A DNA stretch of 64,000 nt from Dyella_B sp035690825 (lineage in GTDB: Bacteria; Pseudomonadota; Gammaproteobacteria; Xanthomonadales; Rhodanobacteraceae), in NCBI RefSeq assembly GCF_051954575.1, contig NZ_JBQCHP010000183.1, forward strand, positions 1 through 64,000. Reading direction: 5' to 3'. Below the pieces are notes generated by a model. It was given only the letters and a program-made list of their open reading frames with translations. It was not told where the DNA came from and did not search any database. Shown in pieces: positions 1 to 9,599 of this stretch; the first letter of the stretch is position 1, and each line of letters starts with the position of its first letter. The position numbers were made by a program, and so were the translations under genes.

Positions 1-339
1 TCGGGCACCAATGCGCTGGCCGATCTTACCGCCGGTCAACAGATTCAGTTCGGCCCCGCTGGTGTAGGCCTTGTGCATCCGGTGCAACTGCCGCAAGCCA
101 CCGCCTGGCTGCCCACCGAGATCCGCTTCCAGCGCGAAACCATCGGCGACGTGGCGCGGCGCTTCAATGCTTACACCAGCAAGCCGCTGGTGATCGATGA
201 CGAAGCGATCGCCGGCAAGCGCATCAGCGGCATTTTCCATGCGAACAATCCGCAGGCGTTCGTGGCTTATCTGTCGACTTTGCCGAAGGTGCGGGTGATC
301 GAAGGGGCCGATCGCATTCGTGTGGTGGCCTCACGGTAG
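1..339 (+). CDS. FecR-type anti-sigma/sensor protein, C-terminal part (truncated by window edge)
   Basis: The reading frame is open from base 1 to a TAG at 337-339, so the 5' part lies outside the window. The visible residues match the C-terminal end of FecR-like proteins: a strand-rich segment followed by a secretin/TonB N-terminal-like fold (IRFQRETIGDVARRFNAY, later VIDDEAIAGKRISGIF). FecR proteins span the inner membrane and pass the signal from an outer-membrane receptor to a FecI-type sigma factor. The gene directly downstream is a TonB receptor with an STN signalling domain, which fits a FecI-FecR-FecA arrangement. A sigma gene would be expected just upstream of the window. The stop codon lies inside the head of a GTAGG palindrome. 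Confidence 0.8.
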   Translation, partial: SGTNALADLTAGQQIQFGPAGVGLVHPVQLPQATAWLPTEIRFQRETIGDVARRFNAYTSKPLVIDDEAIAGKRISGIFHANNPQAFVAYLSTLPKVRVIEGADRIRVVASR

Positions 340-410
340 GTTGGGGTGCAAAACCCAACAAGGGTCGCAATTGTGTGGACGGCGATGTTGGGGTTTGCAC
401 CCCAACCTAC
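336..410. repeat. GTAGG palindrome (family 1), copy a
   Basis: Two short palindromes in head-to-head arrangement: GTAGGTTGGGGTGC at the left end and GCACCCCAACCTAC at the right end, with an internal TGTTGGGG. The TAG of the left head is the stop codon of the FecR-like gene. It may also act as a transcription terminator in the gap before the TonB receptor. REP-like by form; no transposase is visible nearby. Confidence 0.85.
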
Positions 411-539
411 AAATCCCGGCAAGCTGTAAGAAAAAATTCATCCAACCGGCGGTACCCGATTCCGCGCTGGCGGACTCTTGAATGGTAAGGGCATGCGACA
501 ACGCTTGCCGCCGTTACCTATCCAAGGCTGCTTCCCCAC

Positions 540-3341
540 ATGCGTAATCGTCTGGCACTTCATATCGCTCTGATACTCAGCACGAGTATTCCTTTTGCGG
601 CGTTCGCACAAACCGATGCCGCGCACACCACCGCTATCGCGCCGATGCCGCTGGCCAAGGCGTTGGAAAATTTCTCGCACGAGGCCGGCCTGCAGATTGT
701 CTACGGCTCGGAAATCGCCGACAGCGTCCGCAGCCCGGGCGCCGAGGCTGGCATTGCGCCGGAACAGCAACTGCGCCAGCTATTGGCGGGCACGGGCTTG
801 GGCTATCGCTTCGTAACGCCGAACACGGTGACGATCGTGCCGGGAAACGTGGCAACCAATGCGGGCAATCCGGCCTCCGCTGCGGTAGCGACGGCCGGTA
901 GTTCAGATCCTCAAACGGTGAATGGAGGCGCGGTACAAAGCGGGCGCGACAAGAGCGCAAAGGACCTTGCGCAAGTGGTGGTCACCGCGCGTTCCGGCGT
1001 GGATGTGCGCACCCGCGCGCAAACCAGCTACTCGATCACCACCATCGACGAAGACCGCCTGCGCATGCAGGCGCCGACCAGCGTTGCCGAAGCGGTGAAA
1101 TCGGTGCCGGGCTTCTGGGTGGAAGCCTCCGGCGGCGAAGCGAGCGCCAATATCCGCGTGCGCGGCATTCCGGTCGATGGCTTCGGTTCAGTGAATCTGC
1201 TCGAAGACGGCGTGCCGGTGCAGCACGATCCAGCGTTGGGGTATCTCAATGCGGACCAGGCCTTTCGCCTGGATGAAACCATCGATCGCGTCGAAGTGGT
1301 GCGCGGTGGTCCTTCGTCGATCTTCTATTCGAACGCACCGGCCGGCGCGATCAACTTCATCCCGCGCCAGGTCGATGACATGGCCGAAGGCCTGGTCAAG
1401 TACACCGCCGGCAACTATGGTCTCGGACGCCTGGATTTCTGGTACGGCACGCCGATCGGCGATGGTTGGAAGCTCAGCACCGGCGGCTTTTTCCGTATCG
1501 ACCACAACGTTCGCAATCCGGGCTTCAATGGCGACAACGGCGGCCAGCTGCGCGCCACGCTGTCCAAGCAGTTCGAGAACGGCAATTTCAGTCTCGACGT
1601 GAAGCGCCTGGATGACCGGGTCTATCTGGACCTGGGCATTCCCATGTATCGCAACGCCGGCGGCGACCTGGCAGCCATTCCCGGCTTCAACGGCAATTAC
1701 GGCACCGTGGCCGGCCAGGACACGGAGCACATGCAACTGCAACAGGGCAATGGCAGCTACTACAACTTTGACAACACCGTCGGTACCGACGTGAAGCGCA
1801 CCCAGCTCACGCTGAAGTTCGACTACAAGCTGTGGGACGACTGGAAGATCGCCGAAGACTTGCGCTACAGCAGCACCAATACGCAGCGCAACGGCGTGTT
1901 TCCCAATGCGATCGAGACGTCGGCCGCGTTGTACGCCTCCGCGCAGGCGCGCCTGAAGCAGTACTACCCGGGCGCCGCCGGCATGCAACTGCAGTACGCG
2001 GACTCCGGTGCGGTATTCAACAACGCCAACCAGAACGGCAACGGCCTGGTGATCCTCGGTGGCCTGCGTGGCGTCACCATGCCGGTGAACGAGATCACCA
2101 GCAACACGCGCCTGCTGCGCAAGTTCGAATTCGGCGACCAGACGCACGACGTCACGCTGGGCTACTACCACGCGCACTTCAACCAGAGCTTCGACCGTTT
2201 CTCCTCCACCGTGCTGCTGGACGCGCAGGACAACGCCAAGCTGCTCAACCTGGTGGCGGTGAACGCGGCCGGCGCGCCGCTGGGCCCTTTGACCGACGAT
2301 GGCATCTACAACAACGGTTACGAATGGGCGCACGCCCATGGCGTCTCCGATACCGATGCGTTTTATGCCTCGGACGAATGGCAGATCAACGACAAGCTGC
2401 GCATCGACGGCGGCGTACGCTGGGAGCGCGTGGAAACCAGCGGCTGGACCGAATTGTCCAGCTCGAAGAACCTGGGCACGCCGTGGAGCTCGTCCATCCT
2501 CACCGGCAACGGCCAATACGCCACGTATGACCACAGCTTCCACAAGCTGGGCTGGACGCTGGGCGCGAACTACCAGTTCAGCGATCACCAGGGCGTATTC
2601 GCGCGCTACACCTCCGCCTTCCGCCTGCCGAACCTGAGTTCGTACATCACCTCGCCGACCGCCACGCCGATCACGCAGACGATGATCCTGCCCGAGGTGG
2701 GCTACAAGTTCGCCAACCGCTACGTCGAAAGCTACGCGACGTTCTTCTATACCCGCTACAACAACGTCGGCTTCAGCAACTACGTGTTCAATCCGAACAC
2801 CGGCGTATCGACGCCGCAGCAAGGCTATGCGAACACCGAAACCTACGGCCTGGAGCTGGAAGGCACGATCTATCCGACGAACTGGTTCGACTTGCAATAC
2901 AGCGCCACGCTGCAGGATCCGCGCTACAAGGGCCTGCGCTATACCATCGTCCAGGCCGGTGCGCCGGTATTGCTCGACTACAACGACAACTACTTGGTAC
3001 GCGTACCGCGCAAGAGCTTCCGCATCGTGCCAGGCGTAAACCTGCTCGACAACAAGCTGCGTTTGCAGCTCACCTACGAATACGAAGGCAAGCGCTACTC
3101 CGATACCGCCAACTCGGTGGTGCTGCCGCAGTACAACGTGATCGGCTTCAGCGCGCGCTACCAGGCCACGCCGGCGCTGTCGTTCTTCTTCTATGCCGAC
3201 AACCTCAACAATTCGCTGGGTTTGACCGAGGGCAATCCGCGTGCGGGCGAATTGAAGAGCGCCGACGCAGGGGCGACGGTGTTTATTGCACGGCCGTTGC
3301 TGGGCAGGGCGTTCAGGGCGTCGGTGATGTATCGGTTTTGA
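540..3341 (+). CDS. TonB-dependent outer-membrane receptor with N-terminal STN signalling domain
   Basis: This 933-residue protein starts with a signal peptide (about residues 1-24, ending AAFAQ). An STN domain follows at about 35-105 (MPLAKALENFSHEAGLQIVY), the domain through which FecA-type receptors contact FecR. Then come a TonB-box/plug region (about 145-290, with RVEVVRGGPSSIFYSNAPAG) and a long C-terminal beta barrel ending in RASVMYRF. The terminal aromatic residue is typical of Bam substrates. It lies 200 bases after a FecR-like gene on the same strand, so it probably reports its ligand to an ECF sigma factor. The ligand (siderophore, haem, glycan) cannot be told from sequence. Confidence 0.92.
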   Translation: MRNRLALHIALILSTSIPFAAFAQTDAAHTTAIAPMPLAKALENFSHEAGLQIVYGSEIADSVRSPGAEAGIAPEQQLRQLLAGTGLGYRFVTPNTVTIVPGNVATNAGNPASAAVATAGSSDPQTVNGGAVQSGRDKSAKDLAQVVVTARSGVDVRTRAQTSYSITTIDEDRLRMQAPTSVAEAVKSVPGFWVEASGGEASANIRVRGIPVDGFGSVNLLEDGVPVQHDPALGYLNADQAFRLDETIDRVEVVRGGPSSIFYSNAPAGAINFIPRQVDDMAEGLVKYTAGNYGLGRLDFWYGTPIGDGWKLSTGGFFRIDHNVRNPGFNGDNGGQLRATLSKQFENGNFSLDVKRLDDRVYLDLGIPMYRNAGGDLAAIPGFNGNYGTVAGQDTEHMQLQQGNGSYYNFDNTVGTDVKRTQLTLKFDYKLWDDWKIAEDLRYSSTNTQRNGVFPNAIETSAALYASAQARLKQYYPGAAGMQLQYADSGAVFNNANQNGNGLVILGGLRGVTMPVNEITSNTRLLRKFEFGDQTHDVTLGYYHAHFNQSFDRFSSTVLLDAQDNAKLLNLVAVNAAGAPLGPLTDDGIYNNGYEWAHAHGVSDTDAFYASDEWQINDKLRIDGGVRWERVETSGWTELSSSKNLGTPWSSSILTGNGQYATYDHSFHKLGWTLGANYQFSDHQGVFARYTSAFRLPNLSSYITSPTATPITQTMILPEVGYKFANRYVESYATFFYTRYNNVGFSNYVFNPNTGVSTPQQGYANTETYGLELEGTIYPTNWFDLQYSATLQDPRYKGLRYTIVQAGAPVLLDYNDNYLVRVPRKSFRIVPGVNLLDNKLRLQLTYEYEGKRYSDTANSVVLPQYNVIGFSARYQATPALSFFFYADNLNNSLGLTEGNPRAGELKSADAGATVFIARPLLGRAFRASVMYRF

Positions 3342-3385
3342 GTGGGTGATGCATTGGCTGGCCGGCATGCTTGATCTGGCCTCTT

Positions 3386-3512
3386 CGTCATTCCGGCGAA
3401 CGCCGGAATCCAGTCAAGCATGCTGTGCGCAGCACTCAACATAAGGAACGTAACGAGTGCTGCGCACGACGTGCTTAACTGGATCCCAGCTTTCGCCGGG
3501 ATGACGGTGAGG
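3386..3512. repeat. CGTCATTCCGG inverted repeat (family 2), copy a
   Basis: The left end reads CGTCATTCCGGCGAACGCC and the right end is its near reverse complement (CGCCGGGATGACGGTGAGG). In between are a variable core with TGCTGTGCGCAGCAC and the related GTGCTGCGCACGA, themselves inverted. Related copies occur at 24962-25007, 48411-48582 and 56617-56734. It fills the intergenic space between the TonB receptor and the PHP hydrolase. Confidence 0.85.
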
Positions 3513-3565
3513 TAGTGAGGGGCAATTTGGCCAGTGCGTAACCGAGAGCGAATCCAACCAAAGCC

Positions 3566-5110
3566 ATGAAAGCACCATTCTCCTTACGCACCCTTCTGAT
3601 GCAGGCGTTGATAGCCCTGTCCGCGTGCGTTGGTTTCAGCGCGTATGCAGCCGATAACAATCCTGACCTCATCCTCAAAGGCCAGATCCACCCCGCCGAC
3701 AACCACACCTACCACCCCGTCACCTTCCAGGTTCCGCCCAACGTCACTCGCATCACCGTCCAGTTCGACTACACCGGCCGCGACCAGCGCACCACCATCG
3801 ACCTCGGCCTGCTCGGCCCGGATGGTTTCCGCGGGCAGGATGGATTCCGCGGCTGGAGCGGCGGCAGCAAGAAGCTTTTCACCGTCAGCGCAACGGATGC
3901 CACGCCCTCGTTCCTGCCCGGCGCGATTCGTCCGGGACGCTGGACGCTGTTGCTCGGCATTCCCAACATCCGCCGGAATGCGACTGCCGATTACACGGCG
4001 AAAATCTGGTTCAACCATGCGGGCGATCCGGCGTGGTTGCCGGCGGTATTGAATCCGCCGTTGCGCAAGGAAGCAGGTTGGTATCGCGGCGACCTGCACA
4101 TGCACGGCGCGCACAGCGACGGCAGCTGCACCAGCCAGAGCGGCAGCCAGCGGGTGCCGTGCCCGCTGTTTCTCACTATCGAGGCGGCCATACAGCGCGG
4201 ACTCGACTTCATTGCGCTGAGCGATCACAACTCGGTATCGCAGGCGAACGACATGCGCGAGCTGCAGCCGTATTTTGATCGCCTGCTACTGATCCCGGCG
4301 CGCGAGCTCACCACCTTCTACGGCCATGCGAACTTGTTCGGTACCAACGAGCCAATCGATTTTCGCGTGGGCAGCACCGGCGTGCCGGACTGGAACGCGC
4401 TGCTGGCCGAAGCCGCCAAAGTGCATGGATTGGTTTCGATCAACCACCCGGTCCGCCCCGACGACGAAACCTGCATGGGCTGCGGCTGGGCGCCGCAAAA
4501 ACCGGTCGACATGCACCGCGTGCAGGCGATCGAGGCCGTCAACGGCATGGACGCGATGCTGCCCGATACCGGCATCCCGTTCTGGCAGCACTGGCTCGAT
4601 CAGGGCTACCGCCTGACCGGCATTGGCGGCAGCGATAACCACGATGCCAAGCAGGCGCTCACCACACCCGGTGGCGGCCTGGTCGGCATGCCCACCACGG
4701 TGGTGCACGCCAGCGAGCTGTCCATGCCGGCGATCCTGGCCGGTATCCGTGCCGGGCATGTGTTCATCGACGTACAAGGTACGCGCGACCGCATGCTCGA
4801 CCTCACCGCGCAGGCAGGGCGGCAGTCGGCGGAAATGGGCGATGCGCTGAGCGTGCCGGCTGGTGCAAGCGTGCATTTCACGGTCAAGGTGTCGGCGCCC
4901 GAAGGCGCCAAAGTGGAAATGCTGATTGACGGCAAACCCTGGCAACCGCGCACCGACCTGACTGTCCACGGCAGCCTGGCACAATCGTTGGAGTGGATCG
5001 GTGACGGACGGCGGCACTGGGTGCGCGCGAATGTGCGCGGCGCAGCCGGGGAGCTGCTGCTGGTGGGCAATCCGATTTATATCGATTCAGGCGGCCAAAC
5101 CGCGCCGTAA
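3566..5110 (+). CDS. CehA/McbA-family PHP-domain metallohydrolase, exported
   Basis: This 514-residue protein has a signal peptide (about 1-28, ending SAYA). An N-terminal beta-sandwich-like region (about 30-165) precedes a PHP domain that starts at D176-L-H-M-H (GDLHMHGAHSDG). ALSDHNSVSQ and later GIGGSDNHDA follow, all metal-ligand positions of the PHP fold. The family includes CehA (carbaryl hydrolase) and McbA, but most members act on unknown phosphoesters or esters. The C-terminal about 100 residues look like an extra beta domain. It is probably periplasmic. The ATG at 3566 is supported by the signal peptide directly after it. It stands alone between repeats. Confidence 0.85.
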   Translation: MKAPFSLRTLLMQALIALSACVGFSAYAADNNPDLILKGQIHPADNHTYHPVTFQVPPNVTRITVQFDYTGRDQRTTIDLGLLGPDGFRGQDGFRGWSGGSKKLFTVSATDATPSFLPGAIRPGRWTLLLGIPNIRRNATADYTAKIWFNHAGDPAWLPAVLNPPLRKEAGWYRGDLHMHGAHSDGSCTSQSGSQRVPCPLFLTIEAAIQRGLDFIALSDHNSVSQANDMRELQPYFDRLLLIPARELTTFYGHANLFGTNEPIDFRVGSTGVPDWNALLAEAAKVHGLVSINHPVRPDDETCMGCGWAPQKPVDMHRVQAIEAVNGMDAMLPDTGIPFWQHWLDQGYRLTGIGGSDNHDAKQALTTPGGGLVGMPTTVVHASELSMPAILAGIRAGHVFIDVQGTRDRMLDLTAQAGRQSAEMGDALSVPAGASVHFTVKVSAPEGAKVEMLIDGKPWQPRTDLTVHGSLAQSLEWIGDGRRHWVRANVRGAAGELLLVGNPIYIDSGGQTAP

Positions 5111-5117
5111 GGCTGCC

Positions 5118-5179
5118 GTAGGCAGGGATGAAATCCCAGCTTCGTACCGCGTCCATGCCGGGATTTCACCCCAGCCTAG
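5118..5179. repeat. GTAGG palindrome (family 1), copy b (GGGAT type)
   Basis: Here the stem core is GGGATGAAATCCCAG rather than the TTGGGGTGC type, but the GTAGG head and CCTAG tail are kept. It lies just after the PHP hydrolase stop and upstream of the diguanylate cyclase start. Confidence 0.75.
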
Positions 5180-5271
5180 GTCGTGCATTTGCCATGCGAT
5201 GCGGTTGGCAGAACTCTTGCATTCCCTCTTTCAAGTGGACCCGCGCAGCACCGTGCGGGACGGGGGAACCT

Positions 5272-7512
5272 ATGTTCGATAGGCGTGCCACAGACCGGTT
5301 GTGGTCGGTTTTAGCCGCCTTCGTGCTCGCGGGCGGTCTTTCCTACTATGCGCTTGCACTGGCCAGGGCCAACCACGCGCCCGTCGCGCTGTGGCTGGCC
5401 AACGGCGCGCTGATCGGCTGGCTGGTGCAAAAACCGCTGACGCGCACGTGGCCGCTGCTGGTGGCAGCGTTCCTGGGTTATGTCGCGGCCAAGCTGTCGC
5501 TGGGCGATGCGCTGCTGCAATCCGTGCTGATCGGTCCGTGCCAGGCGCTGGAAACGGTGATCGTCAGCGAATCCATCCGCCGCCGCTTTCCGCAGCTCGG
5601 CGCACAAACGCGCTTCATGGACCTGGCGCGCGTCGGCATCGTCAGTGCCTTGGTCGGCAGCGTGCTGTGCAGCCTGGGCAAGATGAGCATCCTGGAGCTA
5701 TGGACGCAGCCGAACCCGTGGGTGAGTTTCAATACCCTGTTCCGCGCGCATTTCGTCGGTATGGCGATCGGTGGCAGTGCGTCGCTGGTCGCGGCCGTTC
5801 CAGCGTTGCGGCACTTCGAGCGCAGGCGCATCTGGATCGTGGCGCGCGATCTGGTACTCATGACGGCGGTCACCCTGGGCGTGTTCGTGGAATCGCGCGT
5901 GCCGATGGCGTTCCTGATCTACCCCCCGCTGCTGTTCTTGGTGTTCCGCTATCGCTTTGTCGGTATGGTGGCCGGCATGCTGATCCTGGCGCTGGTCATC
6001 AGCCTCGCCACTACCTTGAATATCGGCCCGTTCAATCTGGTGGCCGGCGTCACGCCCGCGTTCCGCGTGGTGATGGCGCAGGTGTTCATCGGTGTGTCCT
6101 GCTTCGTAGCGCTGCCCATTGCGCTGGCGCTGGCGGACCAGGAGCGCTTGCGCAACGGCATGCACGACAGCGAACTGCGCTATCGCATGCTGGCCGAACA
6201 CAGCGGCGACCTGGTGATGCGCATTCGTCCCAACGGCGACCGCGTGTATGTGTCGCCCTCGGTGAAGGAATTGCTGGGCTGGGACGTGGAGGAATTCCTG
6301 CAACCGCGGCCCGACCTGATCCATCCCGACGATCGCGAACGCATCTGCGCCGAGGTGGCGAAACTGCGCGCCCAGGGCGGCACGCTTACCGCTACCTATC
6401 GGTTGCAGCATAAAGATGGCCGTTACCTGTGGATCGAAGCCTTTGCGCGCCTGGTACCGAGCCCGGACGGCCATGGCGCGATGGACATCATCTACACCGG
6501 CCGCAACGTCACCGAGCGCATGCGCATCGAGCAGGCCTTGCTGGAAAGCCGTGCCCAGTTGCGCACCATCACCGACAACATGCCGGCGATCATCGCGCGC
6601 ATCGACACCACCTGGCATTACACCTACGTCAATCGCTTCGTCGAACAGATTTCCGGCCAGACACCCGTGCAGATCGTCGGCAAGACTGTGCGCCAGGTAC
6701 ACGGCGACGCCGTCTACGATCGTCTGAAGCATTACCTGGAACGCGCCTGTGCGGGCGAGCCCATGTTGTTCGAATACGAAGCCAAGCACGACGACAAGCT
6801 GCTGCACTTCCAGACCCACTACGTGCCCGACCGTGACGCACAAGGCATCGTGCGCGGCGTCTACGAGCTCACCACCGAGATCACCCACATCAAGAACGTG
6901 GAGCGCGAACTGATGCGCCTGGCGCACCAGGACTCGCTGACCGGACTGGCCAACCGGCGCTATTTCAGCGAACGGGTGTCGGGCTTGCTCGAACAGGCGC
7001 AGCAACACAACGTGCCGGTGCTGCTGGCGCTGGTGGATATCGACAATTTCAAAACCATCAACGACACCTACGGCCACGCCACCGGCGACATCGTGCTGGC
7101 CGAAGTCGGGCGTTGCTTGCAGAAGCTGGTGCGCGAAGGCGAACTGGTCGCGCGCATAGGCGGCGACGAATTCGTCGTGCTCAGCTGCGACATCGGCAAC
7201 GCCGACCATGCCCAGGCGTTTACGCAGTCCTTGTGGGAACGCCTGCACATGACGGTCGATGCGGGCATCGGGCAGGTGGCGGTGAAAATGAGCATCGGTG
7301 CGGTTGTGTGCAAGAACGAGCTGTCCGGCGACAACCTGATGAAGCTGGCCGACGAGGCGCTGTACCAGGCCAAGGAAGCGGGCCGCGACACCTTCCGCCT
7401 GCTGAGCCGCGGCTTCGATGGCAACGGCGACGGCAATGGCAAGTCCAAGGGAAAAGGTCCTCAGCACGGTGACGGCCACGACGAGCCAGTGCCGTTGCGC
7501 AAGGCGCAATAG
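5272..7512 (+). CDS. Membrane diguanylate cyclase: MASE1-like sensor, two PAS domains, GGDEF
   Basis: I place the start at ATG 5272, not at the upstream in-frame ATG 5128. A GGGGGA ribosome site precedes it, and the upstream stretch lies in a repeat. The 746-residue product has about eight N-terminal hydrophobic helices of MASE1 type (roughly residues 8-290). Two PAS domains follow (about 305-430 and 435-550, the first with YLWIEAFARLVP). The C-terminal GGDEF domain carries the intact active-site motif at 630-634 (ARIGGDEFVVL). It should make cyclic-di-GMP from two GTP at the inner membrane. The usual RxxD inhibitory site upstream of GGDEF reads REGE, so feedback inhibition may be weak. A Gly/Lys/His-rich tail ends the protein. 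Confidence 0.9.
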   Translation: MFDRRATDRLWSVLAAFVLAGGLSYYALALARANHAPVALWLANGALIGWLVQKPLTRTWPLLVAAFLGYVAAKLSLGDALLQSVLIGPCQALETVIVSESIRRRFPQLGAQTRFMDLARVGIVSALVGSVLCSLGKMSILELWTQPNPWVSFNTLFRAHFVGMAIGGSASLVAAVPALRHFERRRIWIVARDLVLMTAVTLGVFVESRVPMAFLIYPPLLFLVFRYRFVGMVAGMLILALVISLATTLNIGPFNLVAGVTPAFRVVMAQVFIGVSCFVALPIALALADQERLRNGMHDSELRYRMLAEHSGDLVMRIRPNGDRVYVSPSVKELLGWDVEEFLQPRPDLIHPDDRERICAEVAKLRAQGGTLTATYRLQHKDGRYLWIEAFARLVPSPDGHGAMDIIYTGRNVTERMRIEQALLESRAQLRTITDNMPAIIARIDTTWHYTYVNRFVEQISGQTPVQIVGKTVRQVHGDAVYDRLKHYLERACAGEPMLFEYEAKHDDKLLHFQTHYVPDRDAQGIVRGVYELTTEITHIKNVERELMRLAHQDSLTGLANRRYFSERVSGLLEQAQQHNVPVLLALVDIDNFKTINDTYGHATGDIVLAEVGRCLQKLVREGELVARIGGDEFVVLSCDIGNADHAQAFTQSLWERLHMTVDAGIGQVAVKMSIGAVVCKNELSGDNLMKLADEALYQAKEAGRDTFRLLSRGFDGNGDGNGKSKGKGPQHGDGHDEPVPLRKAQ

Positions 7513-7695
7513 CCGCCGCCGTGAGCCGGATATGCAGAACGCGTGCACGCGCCGTGATGCTGCGCGCGGTGCCGGCAAACGGACTGAACATGCAGGGCGT
7601 GCTCAGCAATATCGCGGCGTTCTTCACCTGATTTGCACCGCCTCGTGCCGAAGCGATGCGCATGATGGCCCCACTACTGAAGGCAGGAGGATGTC

Positions 7696-7875
7696 ATGGA
7701 CAAGAATCGGGTCGAAGGCACCAAGCACGAAATCAAAGGTGGTATCAAAGAAGCCGCCGGCAAAGTAACCGGCAATCCCGCGCGCGAAGCATCCGGCAAT
7801 CTCGAAAAGAACGCCGGAAAAATCCAGAAAGAAGTAGGCAAGGCCAACGACGAAGCGCGCAAACAACATCGGTGA
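7696..7875 (+). CDS. CsbD-family stress-response protein
   Basis: A 59-codon gene starting MDKNRVEGTKHEIKGGIKEA with AGGAGG six bases upstream. The pattern of a short, charged, Gly/Lys-rich helical protein with VEG..KE.KG and GNLEKNAGK is that of CsbD/YjbJ proteins. These are small abundant cytosolic proteins induced by general stress, and their biochemical role is unknown. A strong hairpin terminator follows at 7950-7979, so it is probably a single-gene transcript. Confidence 0.9.
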   Translation: MDKNRVEGTKHEIKGGIKEAAGKVTGNPAREASGNLEKNAGKIQKEVGKANDEARKQHR

Positions 7876-7949
7876 TATGTAGCTGGGCTGCAGGATTCAA
7901 TGGAGCGACGATACGAAGCCGTGGAGGCTTCGCAAGGGAGTGAGCCAGA

Positions 7950-7979
7950 AGAGGGTGCATGTGGCACCCTCTTTGTTTG
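7950..7979 (+). terminator. Rho-independent terminator after the CsbD gene
   Basis: The stem AGAGGGTGC pairs with GCACCCTCT around a short loop and is followed by a T-rich tract (TTGTTTGT). Confidence 0.8.
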
Positions 7980-8043
7980 TGTGTTCCGGCGAACTGCTTG
8001 AGCCTCTTTCCCGAAGCGTCACGTCTCAACTGTACGAATGATG

Positions 8044-8074
8044 GCTCCCCCCCCTGCTTGCAGGGGAGGGGGCG
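8044..8074. repeat. CTCCCTCCCC repeat (family 3), short copy
   Basis: CCCCTGC-TTG-CAGGGG flanked by C and G runs. This is a short form of the repeat seen at 17115, 25969, 28581, 34748 and 62071. The remaining bases of this gap hold no gene that I can see. Confidence 0.7.
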
Positions 8075-8114
8075 CATTCCGGCACGTTTGGATTCGACGC
8101 TAATCAGGTTTCTG

Positions 8115-9584
8115 CTACACACACTCGAACAACGCCATAAACCCAAAATCCATATGCAACTGCGAATGGCAATGAAATAGCGAAAGCCCGCGCTGATCGG
8201 CGGTGAAGTCGACCTCCATCGTCTGGTAGCCGCCCAGCATCGCCACGTCCTTGCGGATGCCGCCGGTAGATTGTCCAGCTACGCGCGTGATCTCGAACGT
8301 GTGCCGGTGCAGATGGATCGGGTGGATGTCATCGCTGGCGTTGTGCATGCGCAGGCGATAACGCTGGCCGTAGCGAAGCTGCAGCATGGGCTTGCGGCTG
8401 TGCATGTCGAAGGCGACGTCGTTGATCGTCCAGCGGTTGAAGCCGTGCTCGGCGGCGTTCTGCTTGGCGAAGCTGAGATCGATGATCTGGTCCGGCGTCG
8501 CCGCTTTGCTGTCCGGCTGCCCAAAAAGCCGGTAATCCCAGCTCGAAGCCTTCGGCGCGCTCCATTGCGGCCTGCCGCTGTGGCCTGCGTATTCCACCAC
8601 CACGCCCATGCCATGCTGGCGATCGCCGTCATCGAGATCGCCAAGTATCCACACGCCCGGATGCGTCATCTCGACGATCGCGCTGACGCGTTCGGCAGTG
8701 CCGATCCACAGCACCGGAACCTCCGCCGGATGCGCCACCGCGTTGCCGTCCAGCGCCACCACCTTGAACCGATGGCCCGGCAAAGCCAGGCTGCGTATCT
8801 CGGTAGCGCTGGCGTTGAGCACATGGAACAGCACGCGCTCGCCGGGCTTCACGCGTATCGGTTCGCCATGGCCGAGCATGCGGCCGTTGATGGCGAATGC
8901 CTGGTAGCCCACTTCATAGCCATGCCGATGGCCTTGCGCGAGCGACGCCTTCATGGCGGACTCGCCGCGTTCTTCCAATGCATGTTCGCGTTCGGCCGGC
9001 CGCAAAAAATCCATCGCCATGTCACCGCCCTGGCTGAAGAACGGATCGAATTCCTTCAACACCAGGAACACCTCGCGATCGTAATCACCCGGCTCATGCC
9101 GGGGTTCGATATAAACCGGCCCCGCCTGCGCGCCGTATTGCCCGCGCGTAAGATCATCGCCCGCTACCGCATGCGTGTGATAGAAGCGAAAGCCCGCCGG
9201 CCCCGGCACGAACGACAGCCGGCGCATGCCGTGTGCGGGAATGAATGGCGTGCCTTCTTCTGCCGCGCCGTCGACGTCCACCGGCACGGTCTGGCCGTGC
9301 CAATGCAGTTGCTCCGGCAGGTCCGTATCGTTGTAGACATCGACGACGACGCGCTGCCCTTCGCGCAGCCGAATCAGCGGACCGGGAAACTGGCCGTTGT
9401 AGGTGGTCGTGCGGATGATGCGATCCGGCGCCAGCTCGACCAGGCTGTGCGCGATGCGCAGGCTGTAGTCGGCCTTGCCTGCCGGTGGCTCAGCCGTCTG
9501 GGCCGCGCGCAACCATGCCGGCGTCTGGCTTGCCGCGGCCATCCATGCGCCCAGTTGCAGGAATTGGCGGCGGCCGATCGGCAT
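8115..9584 (-). CDS. Multicopper oxidase (laccase-like), Tat-exported
   Basis: This 489-residue protein begins with a twin-arginine signal (GRRQFLQLGAW), as expected for an enzyme exported folded with its copper. Four copper-ligand clusters are present. HWHG is at 94-97 and HTH at 136-138. Near the C-terminus are HPIHLH, then HCHSQLH close to residue 480. These are the type 1 and type 2/3 sites of three-domain multicopper oxidases. It oxidises phenols or metal ions and reduces oxygen to water in the periplasm; the substrate cannot be read. It lies 15 bases downstream of a methyltransferase gene on the same strand, so the two are probably one operon. Confidence 0.92.
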   Translation of the reverse strand: MPIGRRQFLQLGAWMAAASQTPAWLRAAQTAEPPAGKADYSLRIAHSLVELAPDRIIRTTTYNGQFPGPLIRLREGQRVVVDVYNDTDLPEQLHWHGQTVPVDVDGAAEEGTPFIPAHGMRRLSFVPGPAGFRFYHTHAVAGDDLTRGQYGAQAGPVYIEPRHEPGDYDREVFLVLKEFDPFFSQGGDMAMDFLRPAEREHALEERGESAMKASLAQGHRHGYEVGYQAFAINGRMLGHGEPIRVKPGERVLFHVLNASATEIRSLALPGHRFKVVALDGNAVAHPAEVPVLWIGTAERVSAIVEMTHPGVWILGDLDDGDRQHGMGVVVEYAGHSGRPQWSAPKASSWDYRLFGQPDSKAATPDQIIDLSFAKQNAAEHGFNRWTINDVAFDMHSRKPMLQLRYGQRYRLRMHNASDDIHPIHLHRHTFEITRVAGQSTGGIRKDVAMLGGYQTMEVDFTADQRGLSLFHCHSQLHMDFGFMALFECV

Positions 9585-9599
9585 GGCGTATCTCCTGTT

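Noticed and set aside
1188..3368. Long minus-strand ORF of 726 codons opposite the TonB receptor
   Set aside because: It covers a clear plus-strand receptor; composition (Arg/Val/His-rich, low complexity) is typical of an antisense frame in high-GC DNA.
5698..7578. 626-codon minus-strand ORF opposite the diguanylate cyclase
   Set aside because: Shadow of the PAS/GGDEF frame; no motif.
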